From contig NW_026970756.1 of NCBI RefSeq assembly GCF_963678635.1, forward strand, positions 103,501-167,500: DNA of 64,000 nt, written 5' to 3'. Below, piece after piece: positions 1-13,170 of the stretch. This DNA comes from Symsagittifera roscoffensis (lineage: Eukaryota; Xenacoelomorpha; Acoela; Convolutidae). How positions within the stretch are numbered: position 1 is the first letter of the stretch; every line of letters begins with the position of its first letter. The notes under the pieces were generated by a model, which did no database searches, had not been told where the DNA came from, and saw only the letters and a list, made by a program, of their open reading frames with translations. Position numbers and translations under genes: made by a program.

Positions 1-93
1 TTCGCTTCCTCGTGAAAAATAGGTCTTAGAACCACCTTAGATGAGCTTGCGCGACCCTTGGTTGAGCTGCAGGAGCGACTGATCGAAGCGGAA

Positions 94-124
94 GACCCCT
101 ATTTTGAGCTGAAAAATGGGGGTC
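94..124 (+). other. Conserved hairpin inside the 368-bp monomer (first instance)
   Basis: The left arm 94-105 begins with gacccc and ends tttt; the right arm 113-124 begins aaaa and ends gggggtc. They pair over 12 bp with a single T-G wobble and a 7-base loop (gagctga). The element recurs in every full monomer of both arrays and is almost invariant. Exceptions include a loss of one A near 9680, a loss of one C near 22840, and g-to-t changes near 5638, 26515 and 27619. A structural or protein-binding role is inference. Confidence 0.75.
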
Positions 125-3100
125 TCAGGGCTCTAAAACGCTTGTTTGAGCTTGAAGGAGTGCTCGCACAGCTTACTTTCAATTTTAGCGAAGCTAGATA
201 TGCTTGATGGTCAGCTGCATGAAAAAGATGGGAGCTGTGCGACCAGTGGTTCAAAAGTTATGACCCGAGCCGTAAACAAGCTCAAAATGAGGTCCAAAAC
301 TGACGAAGTTGCTTCAGTTGGCTTGAAAGTTAACAAAGCTTGCTCGTAGAGCTTCCGGGATAAGCCCATTCGCTTCCTCGTGAAAAATAGGTCTTAGAAC
401 CACCTTAGATGAGCTTGCGCGACCCTTGGTTGAGCTGCAGGAGCGACTGATCGAAGCGGAAGACCCCTATTTTGAGCTGAAAAATGGGGGTCTCAGGGCT
501 CTAAAACGCTTGTTTGAGCTTGAAGGAGTGCTCGCACAGCTCACTTTCAATTTTAGCGAAGTTAGATATGCTTGATGGTCAGCTGCATGAAAAAGATGGG
601 AGCTGTGCGACCAGTGGTTCAAAAGTTATGACCCGAGCCGTAAACAAGCTCAAAATGAGGTCCAAAACTGACGAAGTTGCTTCAGTTGGCTTGAAAGTTA
701 ACAAAGCTTGCTCGTAGAGCTTCCGGGATAAGCCCATTCGCTTCCTCGTGAAAAATAGGTCTTAGAACCACCTTAGATGAGCTTGCGCGACCCTTGGTTG
801 AGCTGCAGGAGCGACTGATCGAAGCGGAAGACCCCTATTTTGAGCTGAAAAATGGGGGTCTCAGGGCTCTAAAACGCTTGTTTGAGCTTAAAGGAGTGCT
901 CGCACAGCTCACTTTCAATTTTAGCGAAGTTAGATATGCTTGATGGTCAGCTGCATGAAAAAGATGGGAGCTGTGCGACCAGTGGTTCAAAAGTTATGAC
1001 CCGAGCCGTAAACAAGCTCAAAATGAGGTCCAAAACTGACGAAGTTGCTTCAGTTGGCTTGAAAGTTAACAAAGCTTGCTCGTAGAGCTTCCGGGATAAG
1101 CCCATTCGCTTCCTCGTGAAAAATAGGTCTTAGAACCACCTTAGATGAGCTTGCGCGACCCTTGGTTGAGCTGCAGGAGCGACTGATCGAAGCGGAAGAC
1201 CCCTATTTTGAGCTGAAAAATGGGGGTCTCAGGGCTCTAAAACGCTTGTTTGAGCTTGAAGGAGTGCTCGCACAGCTCACTTTCAATTTAAGCGAAGTTA
1301 GATATGCTTGATGGTCAGCTGCATGAAAAAGATGGGAGCTGTGCGACCAGTGGTTCAAAAGTTATGACCCGAGCCGTAAACAAGCTCAAAATGAGGTCCA
1401 AAACTGACGAAGTTGCTTCAGTTGGCTTGAAAGTTAACAAAGCTTGCTCGTAGAGCTTCCGGGATAAGCCCATTCGCTTCCTCGTGAAAAATAGGTCTTA
1501 GAACCACCTTAGATGAGCTTGCGCGACCCTTGGTTGAGCTGCAGGAGCGACTGATCGAAGCGGAAGACCCCTATTTTGAGCTGAAAAATGGGGGTCTCAG
1601 GGCTCTAAAACGCTTGTTTGAGCTTGAAGGAGTGCTCGCACAGCTCACTTTCAATTTTAGCGAAGTTAGATATGCTTGATGGTCAGCTGCATGAAAAAGA
1701 TGGGAGCTGTGCGACCAGTGGTTCAAAAGTTATGACCCGAGCCGTAAACAAGCTCAAAATGAGGTCCAAAACTGACGAAGTTGCTTCAGTTGGCTTGAAA
1801 GTTAACAAAGCTTGCTCGTAGAGCTTCCGGGATAGGCCCATTCGCTTCCTCGTGAAAAATAGGTCTTAGAACCACCTTAGATGAGCTTGCGCGACCCTTG
1901 GTTGAGCTGCAGGAGCGACTGATCGAAGCGGAAGACCCCTATTTTGAGCTGAAAAATGGGGGTCTCAGGGCTCTAAAACGCTTGTTTGAGCTTGAAGGAG
2001 TGCTCGCACAGCTCCCTTTCAATTTTAGCGAAGTTAGATATGCTTGATGGTCAGCTGCATGAAAAAGATGGGAGCTGTGCGACCAGTGGTTCAAAAGTTA
2101 TGACCCGAGCCGTAAACAAGCTCAAAATGAGGTCCAAAACTGACGAAGTTGCTTCAGTTGGCTTGAAAGTTAACAAAGCTTGCTCGTAGAGCTTCCGGGA
2201 TAAGCCCATTCGCTTCCTCGTGAAAAATAGGTCTTAGAACCACCTTAGATGAGCTTGCGCGACCCTTGGTTGAGCTGCAGGAGCGACTGATCGAAGCGGA
2301 AGACCCCTATTTTGAGCTGAAAAATGGGGGTCTCAGGGCTCTAAAACGCTTGTTTGAGCTTGAAGGAGTGCTCGCACAGCTCACTTTCAATTTTAGCGAA
2401 GTTAGATATGCTTGATGGTCAGCTGCATGAAAAAGATGGGAGCTGTGCGACCAGTGGTTCAAAAGTTATGACCCGAGCCGTAAACAAGCTCAAAATGAGG
2501 TCCAAAACTGACGAAGTTGCTTCAGTTGGCTTGAAAGTTAACAAAGCTTGCTCGTAGAGCTTCCGGGATAGGCCCATTCGCTTCCTCGTGAAAAATAGGT
2601 CTTAGAACCACCTTAGATGAGCTTGCGCGACCCTTGGTTGAGCTGCAGGAGCGACTGATCGAAGCGGAAGACCCCTATTTTGAGCTGAAAAATGGGGGTC
2701 TCAGGGCTCTAAAACGCTTGTTTGAGCTTGAAGGAGTGCTCGCACAGCTCCCTTTCAATTTTAGCGAAGTTAGATATGCTTGATGGTCAGCTGCATGAAA
2801 AAGATGGGAGCTGTGCGACCAGTGGTTCAAAAGTTATGACCCGAGCCGTAAACAAGCTCAAAATGAGGTCAAAAACTGACGAAGTTGCTTCAGTTGGCTT
2901 GAAAGTTAACAAAGCTTGCTCGTAGAGCTTCCGGGATAGGCCCATTCGCTTCCTCGTGAAAAATAGGTCTTAGAACCACCTTAGATGAGCTTGCGCGACC
3001 CTTGGTTGAGCTGCAGGAGCGACTGATCGAAGCGGAAGACCCCTATTTTGAGCTGAAAAATGGGGGTCTCAGGGCTCTAAAACGCTTGTTTGAGCTTGAA

Positions 3101-6100
3101 GGAGTGCTCGCACAGCTCACTTTCAATTTTAGCGAAGTTAGATATGCTTGATGGTCAGCTGCATGAAAAAGATGGGAGCTGTGCGACCAGTGGTTCAAAA
3201 GTTATGACCCGAGCCGTAAACAAGCACAAAATGAGGTCCAAAACTGACGAAGTTGCTTCAGTTGGCTTGAAAGTTAACAAAGCTTGCTCGTAGAGCTTCC
3301 GGGATAGGCCCATTCGCTTCCTCGTGAAAAATAGGTCTTAGAACCACCTTAGATGAGCTTGCGCGACCCTTGGTTGAGCTGCAGGAGCGACTGATCGAAG
3401 CGGAAGACCCCTATTTTGAGCTGAAAAATGGGGGTCTCAGGGCTGTAAAACGCTTGTTTGAGCTTGAAGGAGTGCTCGCACATCTCACTTTCAATTTTAG
3501 CGAAGTTAGATATGCTTGATGGTCAGCTGCATGAAAAAGATGGGAGCTGTGCGACCAGTGGTTCAAAAGTTATGACCCGAGCCGTAAACAAGCTCAAAAT
3601 GAGGTCCAAAACTGACGAAGTTGCTTCAGTTGGCTTGAAAGTTAACAAAGCTTGCTCGTAGAGCTTCCGGGATAAGCCCATTCGCTTCCTCGTGAAAAAT
3701 AGGTCTTAGAACCACCTTAGATGAGCTTGCGCGACCCTTGGTTGAGCTGCAGGAGCGACTGATCGAAGCGGAAGACCCCTATTTTGAGCTGAAAAATGGG
3801 GGTCTCAGGGCTCTAAAACGCTTGTTTGAGCTTGAAGGAGTGCTCGCACAGCTCCCTTTCAATTTTAGCGAAGTTAGATATGCTTGATGGTCAGCTGCAT
3901 GAAAAAGATGGGAGCTGTGCGACCAGTGGTTCAAAAGTTATGACCCGAGCCGTAAACAAGCTCAAAATGAGGTCCAAAACTGACGAAGTTGCTTCAGTTG
4001 GCTTGAAAGTTAACAAAGCTTGCTCGTAGAGCTTCCGGGATAAGCCCATTCGCTTCCTCGTGAAAAATAGGTCTTAGAACCACCTTAGATGAGCTTGCGC
4101 GACCCTTGGTTGAGCTGCAGGAGCGACTGATCGAAGCGGAAGACCCCTATTTTGAGCTGAAAAATGGGGGTCTCAGGGCTCTAAAACGCTTGTTTGAGCT
4201 TGAAGGAGTGCTCGCACAGCTCACTTTCAATTTTAGCGAAGTTAGATATGCTTGATGGTCAGCCGCATGAAAAAGATGGGAGCTGTGCGACCAGTGGTTC
4301 AAAAGTTATGGCCCGAGCCGTAAACAAGCTCAAAATGAGGTCCAAAACTGACGAAGTTGCTTCAGTTGGCTTGAAAGTTAACAAAGCTTGCTCGTAGAGC
4401 TTCCGGGATAGGCCCATTCGCTTCCTCGTGAAAAATAGGTCTTAGAACCACCTTAGATGAGCTTGCGCGACCCTTGGTTGAGCTGCAGGAGCGACTGATC
4501 GAAGCGGAAGACCCCTATTTTGAGCTGAAAAATGGGGGTCTCAGGGCTCTAAAACGCTTGTTTGAGCTTGAAGGAGTGCTCGCACAGCTCACTTTCAATT
4601 TTAGCGAAGTTAGATATGCTTGATGGTCAGCTGCATGAAAAAGATGGGAGCTGTGCGACCAGTGGTTCAAAAGTTATGACCCGAGCCGTAAACAAGCTCA
4701 AAATGAGGTCCAAAACTGACGAAGTTGCTTCAGTTGGCTTGAAAGTTAACAAAGCTTGCTCGTAGAGCTTCCGGGATAGGCCCATTCGCTTCCTCGTGAA
4801 AAATAGGTCTTAGAACCACCTTAGATGAGCTTGCGCGACCCTTGGTTGAGCTGCAGGAGCGACTGATCGAAGCGGAAGACCCCTATTTTGAGCTGAAAAA
4901 TGGGGGTCTCAGGGCTCTAAAACGCTTGTTTGAGCTTGAAGGAGTGCTCGCACAGCTCACTTTCAATTTTAGCGAAGTTAGATATGCTTGATGGTCAGCT
5001 GCATGAAAAAGATGGGAGCTGTGCGACCAGTGGTTCAAAAGTTATGACCCGAGCCGTAAACAAGCTCAAAATGAGGTCCAAAACTGACGAAGTTGCTTCA
5101 GTTGGCTTGAAAGTTAACAAAGCTTGCTCGTAGAGCTTCCGGGATAAGCCCATTCGCTTCCTCGTGAAAAATAGGTCTTAGAACCACCTTAGATGAGCTT
5201 GCGCGACCCTTGGTTGAGCTGCAGGAGCGACTGATCGAAGCGGAAGACCCCTATTTTGAGCTGAAAAATGGGGGTCTCAGGGCTCTAAAACGCTTGTTTG
5301 AGCTTGAAGGAGTGCTTGCACAGCTCCTTTTCAATTTTAGCGAAGTTAGATATGCTTGATGGTCAGCTGCATGAAAAAGATGGGAGCTGTGCGACCAGTG
5401 GTTCAAAAGTTATGACCCGAGCCGTAAACAAGCTCAAAATGAGGTCCAAAACTGACGAAGTTGCTTCAGTTGGCTTGAAAGTTAACAAAGCTTGCTCGTA
5501 GAGCTTCCGGGATAGGCCCATTCGCTTCCTCGTGAAAAATAGGTCTTAGAACCACCTTAGATGAGCTTGCGCGACCCTTGGTTGAGCTGCAGGAGCGACT
5601 GATCGAAGCGGAAGACCCCTATTTTGAGCTGAAAAATTGGGGTCTCAGGGCTCTAAAACGCTTGTTTGAGCTTGAAGGAGTGCTCGCACAGCTCACTTTC
5701 AATTTTAGCGAAGTTAGATATGCTTGATGGTCAGCTGCATGAAAAAGATGGGAGCTGTGCGACCAGTGGTTCAAAAGTTATGACCCGAGCCGTAAACAAG
5801 CTCAAAATGAGGTCCAAAACTGACGAAGTTGCTTCAGTTGGCTTGAAAGTTAACAAAGCTTGCTCGTAGAGCTTCCGGGATAAGCCCATTCGCTTCCTCG
5901 TGAAAAATAGGTCTTAGAACCACCTTAGATGAGCTTGCGCGACCCTTGGTTGAGCTGCAGGAGCGACTGATCGAAGCGGAAGACCCCTATTTTGAGCTGA
6001 AAAATGGGGGTCTCAGGGCTCTAAAACGCTTGTTTGAGCTTGAAGGAGTGCTCGCACAGCTCCCTTTTAATTTTAGCGAAGTTAGATATGCTTGATGGTC

Positions 6101-9100
6101 AGCTGCATGAAAAAGATGGGAGCTGTGCGACCAGTGGTTCAAAAGTTATGACCCGAGCCGTAAACAAGCTCAAAATGAGGTCCAAAACTGACGAAGTTGC
6201 TTCAGTTGGCTTGAAAGTTAACAAAGCTTGCTCGTAGAGCTTCCGGGATAGGCCCATTCGCTTCCTCGTGAAAAATAGGTCTTAGAACCACCTTAGATGA
6301 GCTTGCGCGACCCTTGGTTGAGCTGCAGGAGCGACTGATCGAAGCGGAAGACCCCTATTTTGAGCTGAAAAATGGGGGTCTCAGGGCTCTAAAACGCTTG
6401 TTTGAGCTTGAAGGAGTGCTCGCACAGCTCCCTTTTAATTTTAGCGAAGTTAGATATGCTTGATGGTCAGCTGCATGAAAAAGATGGGAGCTGTGCGACC
6501 AGTGGTTCAAAAGTTATGACCCGAGCCGTAAACAAGCTCAAAATGAGGTCCAAAACTGACGAAGTTGCTTCAGTTGGCTTGAAAGTTAACAAAGCTTGCT
6601 CGTAGAGCTTCCGGGATAGGCCCATTCGCTTCCTCGTGAAAAATAGGTCTTAGAACCACCTTAGATGAGCTTGCGCGACCCTTGGTTGAGCTGCAGGAGC
6701 GACTGATCGAAGCGGAAGACCCCTATTTTGAGCTGAAAAATGGGGGTCTCAGGGCTCTAAAACGCTTGTTTGAGCTTGAAGGAGTGCTCGCACAGCTCAC
6801 TTTCAATTTTAGCGAAGTTAGATATGCTTGATGGTCAGCTGCATGAAAAAGATGGGAGCTGTGCGACCAGTGGTTCAAAAGTTATGACCCGAGCCGTAAA
6901 CAAGCTCAAAATGAGGTCCAAAACTGACGAAGTTGCTTCAGTTGGCTTGAAAGTTAACAAAGCTTGCTCGTAGAGCTTCCGGGATAGGCCCATTCGCTTC
7001 CTCGTGAAAAATAGGTCTTAGAACCACCTTAGATGAGCTTGCGCGACCCTTGGTTGAGCTGCAGGAGCGACTGATCGAAGCGGAAGACCCCTATTTTGAG
7101 CTGAAAAATGGGGGTCTCAGGGCTCTAAAACGCTTGTTTGAGCTTGAAGGAGTGCTCGCACAGCTCACTTTCAATTTTAGCGAAGTTAGATATGCTTGAT
7201 GGTCAGCTGCATGAAAAAGATGGGAGCTGTGCGACCAGTGGTTCAAAAGTTATGACCCGAGCCGTAAACAAGCTCAAAATGAGGTCCAAAACTGACGAAG
7301 TTGCTTCAGTTGGCTTGAAAGTTAACAAAGCTTGCTCGTAGAGCTTCCGGGATAAGCCCATTCGCTTCCTCGTGAAAAATAGGTCTTAGAACCACCTTAG
7401 ATGAGCTTGCGCGACCCTTGGTTGAGCTGCAGGAGCGACTGATCGAAGCGGAAGACCCCTATTTTGAGCTGAAAAATGGGGGTCTCAGGGCTCTAAAACG
7501 CTTGTTTGAGCTTGAAGGAGTGCTCGCACAGCTCACTTTCAATTTTAGCGAAGTTAGATATGCTTGATGGTCGGCTGCATGAAAAAGATGGGAGCTGTGC
7601 GACCAGTGGTTCAAAAGTTATGACCCGAGCTGTAAACAAGCTCAAAATGAGGTCCAAAACTGACGAAGTTGCTTCAGTTGGCTTGAAAGTTAACAAAGCT
7701 TGCTCGTAGAGCTTCCGGGATAGGCCCATTCGCTTCCTCGTGAAAAATAGGTCTTAGAACCACCTTAGATGAGCTTGCGCGACCCTTGGTTGAGCTGCAG
7801 GAGCGACTGATCGAAGCGGAAGACCCCTATTTTGAGCTGAAAAATGGGGGTCTCAGGGCTCTAAAACGCTTGTTTGAGCTTGAAGGAGTGCTCGCACAGC
7901 TCACTTTCAATTTTAGCGAAGTTAGATATGCTTGATGGTCAGCTGCATGAAAAAGATGGGAGCTGTGCGACCAGTGGTTCAAAAGTTATGACCCGAGCCG
8001 TAAACAAGCTCAAAATGAGGTCCAAAACTGACGAAGTTGCTTCAGTTGGCTTGAAAGTTAACAAAGCTTGCTCGTAGAGCTTCCGGGATAGGCCCATTCG
8101 CTTCCTCGTGAAAAATAGGTCTTAGAACCACCTTAGATGAGCTTGCGCGACCCTTGGTTGAGCTGCAGGAGCGACTGATCGAAGCGGAAGACCCCTATTT
8201 TGAGCTGAAAAATGGGGGTCTCAGGGCTCTAAAACGCTTGTTTGAGCTTGAAGGAGTGCTCGCACAGCTCACTTTCAATTTTAGCGAAGTTAGATATGCT
8301 TGATGGTCAGCTGCATGAAAAAGATGAGAGCTGTGCGGCCAGTGGTTCAAAAGTTATGACCCGAGCCGTAAACAAGCTCAAAATGAGGTCCAAAACTGAC
8401 GAAGTTGCTTCAGTTGGCTTGAAAGTTAACAAAGCTTGCTCGTAGAGCTTCCGGGATAGGCCCATTCGCTTCCTCGTGAAAAATAGGTCTTAGAACCACC
8501 TTAGATGAGCTTGCGCGACCCTTGGTTGAGCTGCAGGAGCGACTGATCGAAGCGGAAGACCCCTATTTTGAGCTGAAAAATGGGGGTCTCAGGGCTCTAA
8601 AACGCTTGTTTGAGCTTGAAGGAGTGCTCGCACAGCTCACTTTCAATTTTAGCGAAGTTAGATATGCTTGATGGTCAGCTGCATGAAAAAGATGGGAGCT
8701 GTGCGACCAGTGGTTCAAAAGTTATGACCCGAGCCGTAAACAAGCTCAAAATGAGGTCCAAAACTGACGAAGTTGCTTCAGTTGGCTTGAAAGTTAACAA
8801 AGCTTGCTCGTAGAGCTTCCGGGATAGGCCCATTCGCTTCCTCGTGAAAAATAGGTCTTAGAACCACCTTAGATGAGCTTGCGCGACCCTTGGTTGAGCT
8901 GCAGGAGCGACTGATCGAAGCGGAAGACCCCTATTTTGAGCTGAAAAATGGGGGTCTCAGGGCTCTAAAACGCTTGTTTGAGCTTGAAGGAGTGCTCGCA
9001 CAGCTCACTTTCAATTTTAGCGAAGTTAGATATGCTTGATGGTCAGCTGCATGAAAAAGATGAGAGCTGTGCGGCCAGTGGTTCAAAAGTTATGACCCGA

Positions 9101-10299
9101 GCCGTAAACAAGCTCAAAATGAGGTCCAAAACTGACGAAGTTGCTTCAGTTGGCTTGAAAGTTAACAAAGCTTGCTCGTAGAGCTTCCGGGATAGGCCCA
9201 TTCGCTTCCTCGTGAAAAATAGGTCTTAGAACCACCTTAGATGAGCTTGCGCGACCCTTGGTTGAGCTGCAGGAGCGACTGATCGAAGCGGAAGACCCCT
9301 ATTTTGAGCTGAAAAATGGGGGTCTCAGGGCTCTAAAACGCTTGTTTGAGCTTGAAGGAGTGCTCGCACAGCTCACTTTCAATTTTAGCGAAGTTAGATA
9401 TGCTTGATGGTCAGCTGCATGAAAAAGATGGGAGCTGTGCGGCCAGTGGTTCAAAAGTTATGACCCGAGCCGTAAACAAGCTCAAAATGAGGTCCAAAAC
9501 TGACGAAGTTGCTTCAGTTGGCTTGAAAGTTAACAAAGCTTGCTCGTAGAGCTTCCGGGATAGGCCCATTCGCTTCCTCGTGAAAAATAGGTCTTAGAAC
9601 CACCTTAGATGAGCTTGCGCGACCCTTGGTTGAGCTGCAGGAGCGACTGATCGAAGCGGAAGACCCCTATTTTGAGCTGAAAATGGGGGTCTCAGGGCTC
9701 TAAAACGCTTGTTTGAGCTTGAAGGAGTGCTCGCACAGCTCACTTTCAATTTTAGCGAAGTTAGATATGCTTGATGGTCAGCTGCATGAAAAAGATGGGA
9801 GCTGTGCGACCAGTGGTTCAAAAGTTATGACCCGAGCCGTAAACAAGCTCAAAATGAGGTCCAAAACTGACGAAGTTGCTTCAGTTGGCTTGAAAGTTAA
9901 CAAAGCTTGCTCGTAGAGCTTCCGGGATAGGCCCATTCGCTTCCTCGTGAAAAATAAGTCTTAGAACCACCTTAGATGAGCTTGCGCGACCCTTGGTTGA
10001 GCTGCAGGAGCGACTGATCGAAGCGGAAGACCCCTATTTTGAGCTGAAAAATGGGGGTCTCAGGGCTCTAAAACGCTTGTTTGAGCTTGAAGGAGTGCTC
10101 GCACAGCTCACTTTCAATTTTAGCGAAGTTAGATATGCTTGATGGTCAGCTGCATGAAAAAGATGGGAGCTGTGCGACCAGTGGTTCAAAAGTTATGACC
10201 CGAGCCGTAAACAAGCTCAAAATGAGGTCCAAAACTGACGAAGTTGCTTCAGTTGGCTTGAAAGTTAACAAAGCTTGCTCGTAGAGCTTCCGGGATAAG

Positions 10300-13170
10300 C
10301 CCATTCGCTTCCTCGTGAAAAATAGGTCTTACAACCACCTTAGATGAGCTTGCGCGACCCTTGGTTGAGCTGCAGGAGCGACTGATCGAAGCGGAAGACC
10401 CCTATTTTGAGCTGAAAAATGGGGGTCTCAGGGCTCTAAAACGCTTGTTTGAGCTTGAAGGAGTGCTCGCACAGCTCACTTTCAATTTTAGCGAAGTTAG
10501 ATATGCTTGATGGTCAGCTGCATGAAAAAGATGGGAGCTGTGCGACCAGTGGTTCAAAAGTTATGACCCGAGCCGTAAACAAGCTCAAAATGAGGTCCAA
10601 AACTGACGAAGTTGCTTCAGTTGGCTTGAAAGTTAACAAAGCTTGCTCGTAGAGCTTCCGGGATAAGCCCATTCGCTTCCTCGTGAAAAATAGGTCTTAG
10701 AACCACCTTAGATGAGCTTGCGCGACCCTTGGTTGAGCTGCAGGAGCGACTGATCGAAGCGAAAGACCCCTATTTTGAGCTGAAAAATGGGGGTCTCAGG
10801 GCTCTAAAACGCTTGTTTGAGCTTGAAGGAGTGCTCGCACAGCTCACTTTCAATTTTAGCGAAGTTAGATATGCTTGATGGTCAGCTGCATGAAAAAGAT
10901 GGGAGCTGTGCGACCAGTGGTTCAAAAGTTATGACCCGAGCCGTAAACAAGCTCAAAATGAGGTCCAAAACTGACGAAGTTGCTTCAGTTGGCTTGAAAG
11001 TTAACAAAGCTTGCTCGTAGAGCTTCCGGGATAAGCCCATTCGCTTCCTCGTGAAAAATAGGTCTTAGAACCACCTTAGATGAGCTTGCGCGACCCTTGG
11101 TTGAGCTGCAGGAGCGACTGATCGAAGCGGAAGACCCCTATTTTGAGCTGAAAAATGGGGGTCTCAGGGCTCTAAAACGCTTGTTTGAGCTTGAAGGAGT
11201 GCTCGCACAGCTCACTTTCAATTTTAGCGAAGTTAGATATGCTTGATGGTCAGCTGTCCATTCGCTTCCTCGTGAAAAATAGGTCTTAGAACCACCTTAG
11301 ATGAGCTTGCGCTACCCTTGGTTGAGCTGCAGGAGCGACTGATCGAAGCGGAAGACCCCTATTTTGAGCTGAAAAATGGGGGTCTCAGGGCTCTAAAACG
11401 CTTGTTTGAGCTTGAAGGAGTGCTCGCACAGCTCACTTTCAATTTTAGCGAAGTTAGATATGCTTGATGGTCAGCTGCATGAAAAAGATGGGAGCTGTGC
11501 GACCAGTGGTTCAAAAGTTATGACCCGAGCCGTAAACAAGCTCAAAATGAGGTCCAAAACTGACGAAGTTGCTTCAGTTGGCTTGAAAGTTAACAAAGCT
11601 TGCTCGTAGAGCTTCCGGGATAAGCCCATTCGCTTCCTCGTGAAAAATAGGTCTTAGAACCACCTTAGATGAGCTTGCGCGACCCTTGGTTGAGCTGCAG
11701 GAGCGACTGATCGAAGCGAAAGACCCCTATTTTGAGCTGAAAAATGGGGGTCTCAGGGCTCTAAAACGCTTGTTTGAGCTTGAAGGAGTGCTCGCACAGC
11801 TCACTTTCAATTTTAGCGAAGTTAGATATGCTTGATGGTCAGCTGCATGAAAAAGATGGGAGCTGTGCGACCAGTGGTTCAAAAGTTATGACCCGAGCCG
11901 TAAACAAGCTCAAAATGAGGTCCAAAACTGACGAAGTTGCTTCAGTTGGCTTGAAAGTTAACAAAGCTTGCTCGTAGAGCTTCCGGGATAAGCCCATTCG
12001 CTTCCTCGTGAAAAATAGGTCTTAGAACCACCTTAGATGAGCTTGCGCGACCCTTGGTTGAGCTGCAGGAGCGACTGATCGAAGCGGAAGACCCCTATTT
12101 TGAGCTGAAAAATGGGGGTCTCAGGGCTCTAAAACGCTTGTTTGAGCTTGAAGGAGTGCTCGCACAGCTCACTTTCAATTTTAGCGAAGTTAGATATGCT
12201 TGATGGTCAGCTGTCCATTCGCTTCCTCGTGAAAAATAGGTCTTAGAACCACCTTAGATGAGCTTGCGCTACCCTTGGTTGAGCTGCAGGAGCGACTGAT
12301 CGAAGCGGAAGACCCCTATTTTGAGCTGAAAAATGGGGGTCTCAGGGCTCTAAAACGCTTGTTTGAGCTTGAAGGAGTGCTCGCACAGCTCACTTTCAAT
12401 TTTAGCGAAGTTAGATATGCTTGATGGTCAGCTGCATGAAAAAGATGGGAGCTGTGCGACCAGTGGTTCAAAAGTTATGACCCGAGCCGTAAACAAGCTC
12501 AAAATGAGGTCCAAAACTGACGAAGTTGCTTCAGTTGGCTTGAAAGTTAACAAAGCTTGCTCGTAGAGCTTCCGGGATAAGCCCATTCGCTTCCTCGTGA
12601 AAAATAGGTCTTAGAACCACCTTAGATGAGCTTGCGCGACCCTTGGTTGAGCTGCAGGAGCGACTGATCGAAGCGGAAGACCCCTATTTTGAGCTGAAAA
12701 ATGGGGGTCTCAGGGCTCTAAAACGCTTGTTTGAGCTTGAAGGAGTGCTCGCACAGCTCACTTTCAATTTTAGCGAAGTTAGATATGCTTGATGGTCAGC
12801 TGCATGAAAAAGATGGGAGCTGTGCGACCAGTGGTTCAAAAGTTATGACCCGAGCCGTAAACAAGCTCAAAATGAGGTCCAAAACTGACGAAGTTGCTTC
12901 AGTTGGCTTGAAAGTTAACAAAGCTTGCTCGTAGAGCTTCCGGGATAAGCCCATTCGCTTCCTCGTGAAAAATAGGTCTTAGAACCACCTTAGATGAGCT
13001 TGCGCGACCCTTGGTTGAGCTGCAGGAGCGACTGATCGAAGCGGAAGACCCCTATTTTGAGCTGAAAAATGGGGGTCTCAGGGCTCTAAAACGCTTGTTT
13101 GAGCTTGAAGGAGTGCTCGCACAGCTCACTTTCAATTTTAGCGAAGTTAGATATGCTTGATGGTCAGCTG
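10300..13170 (+). repeat. 957-bp higher-order repeat within array A (three copies)
   Basis: Three identical truncation junctions at 11256/11257, 12213/12214 and 13170/13171 join 'ggtcagctg' directly to the 'ccattcgcttcc' start of the next monomer, deleting 147 bp and leaving 221-bp monomers. They are spaced exactly 957 bp apart (368+368+221). The first two junctions read ctg-tccattcg and are followed by a shared variant 'gcgctaccc'; the third reads ctg-cccattcg and has the usual 'gcgcgaccc'. Copies 1 and 2 also share 'gaagcgaaagacc' (near 10761 and 11718). This is a deletion monomer amplified as part of a larger block. Confidence 0.93.
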
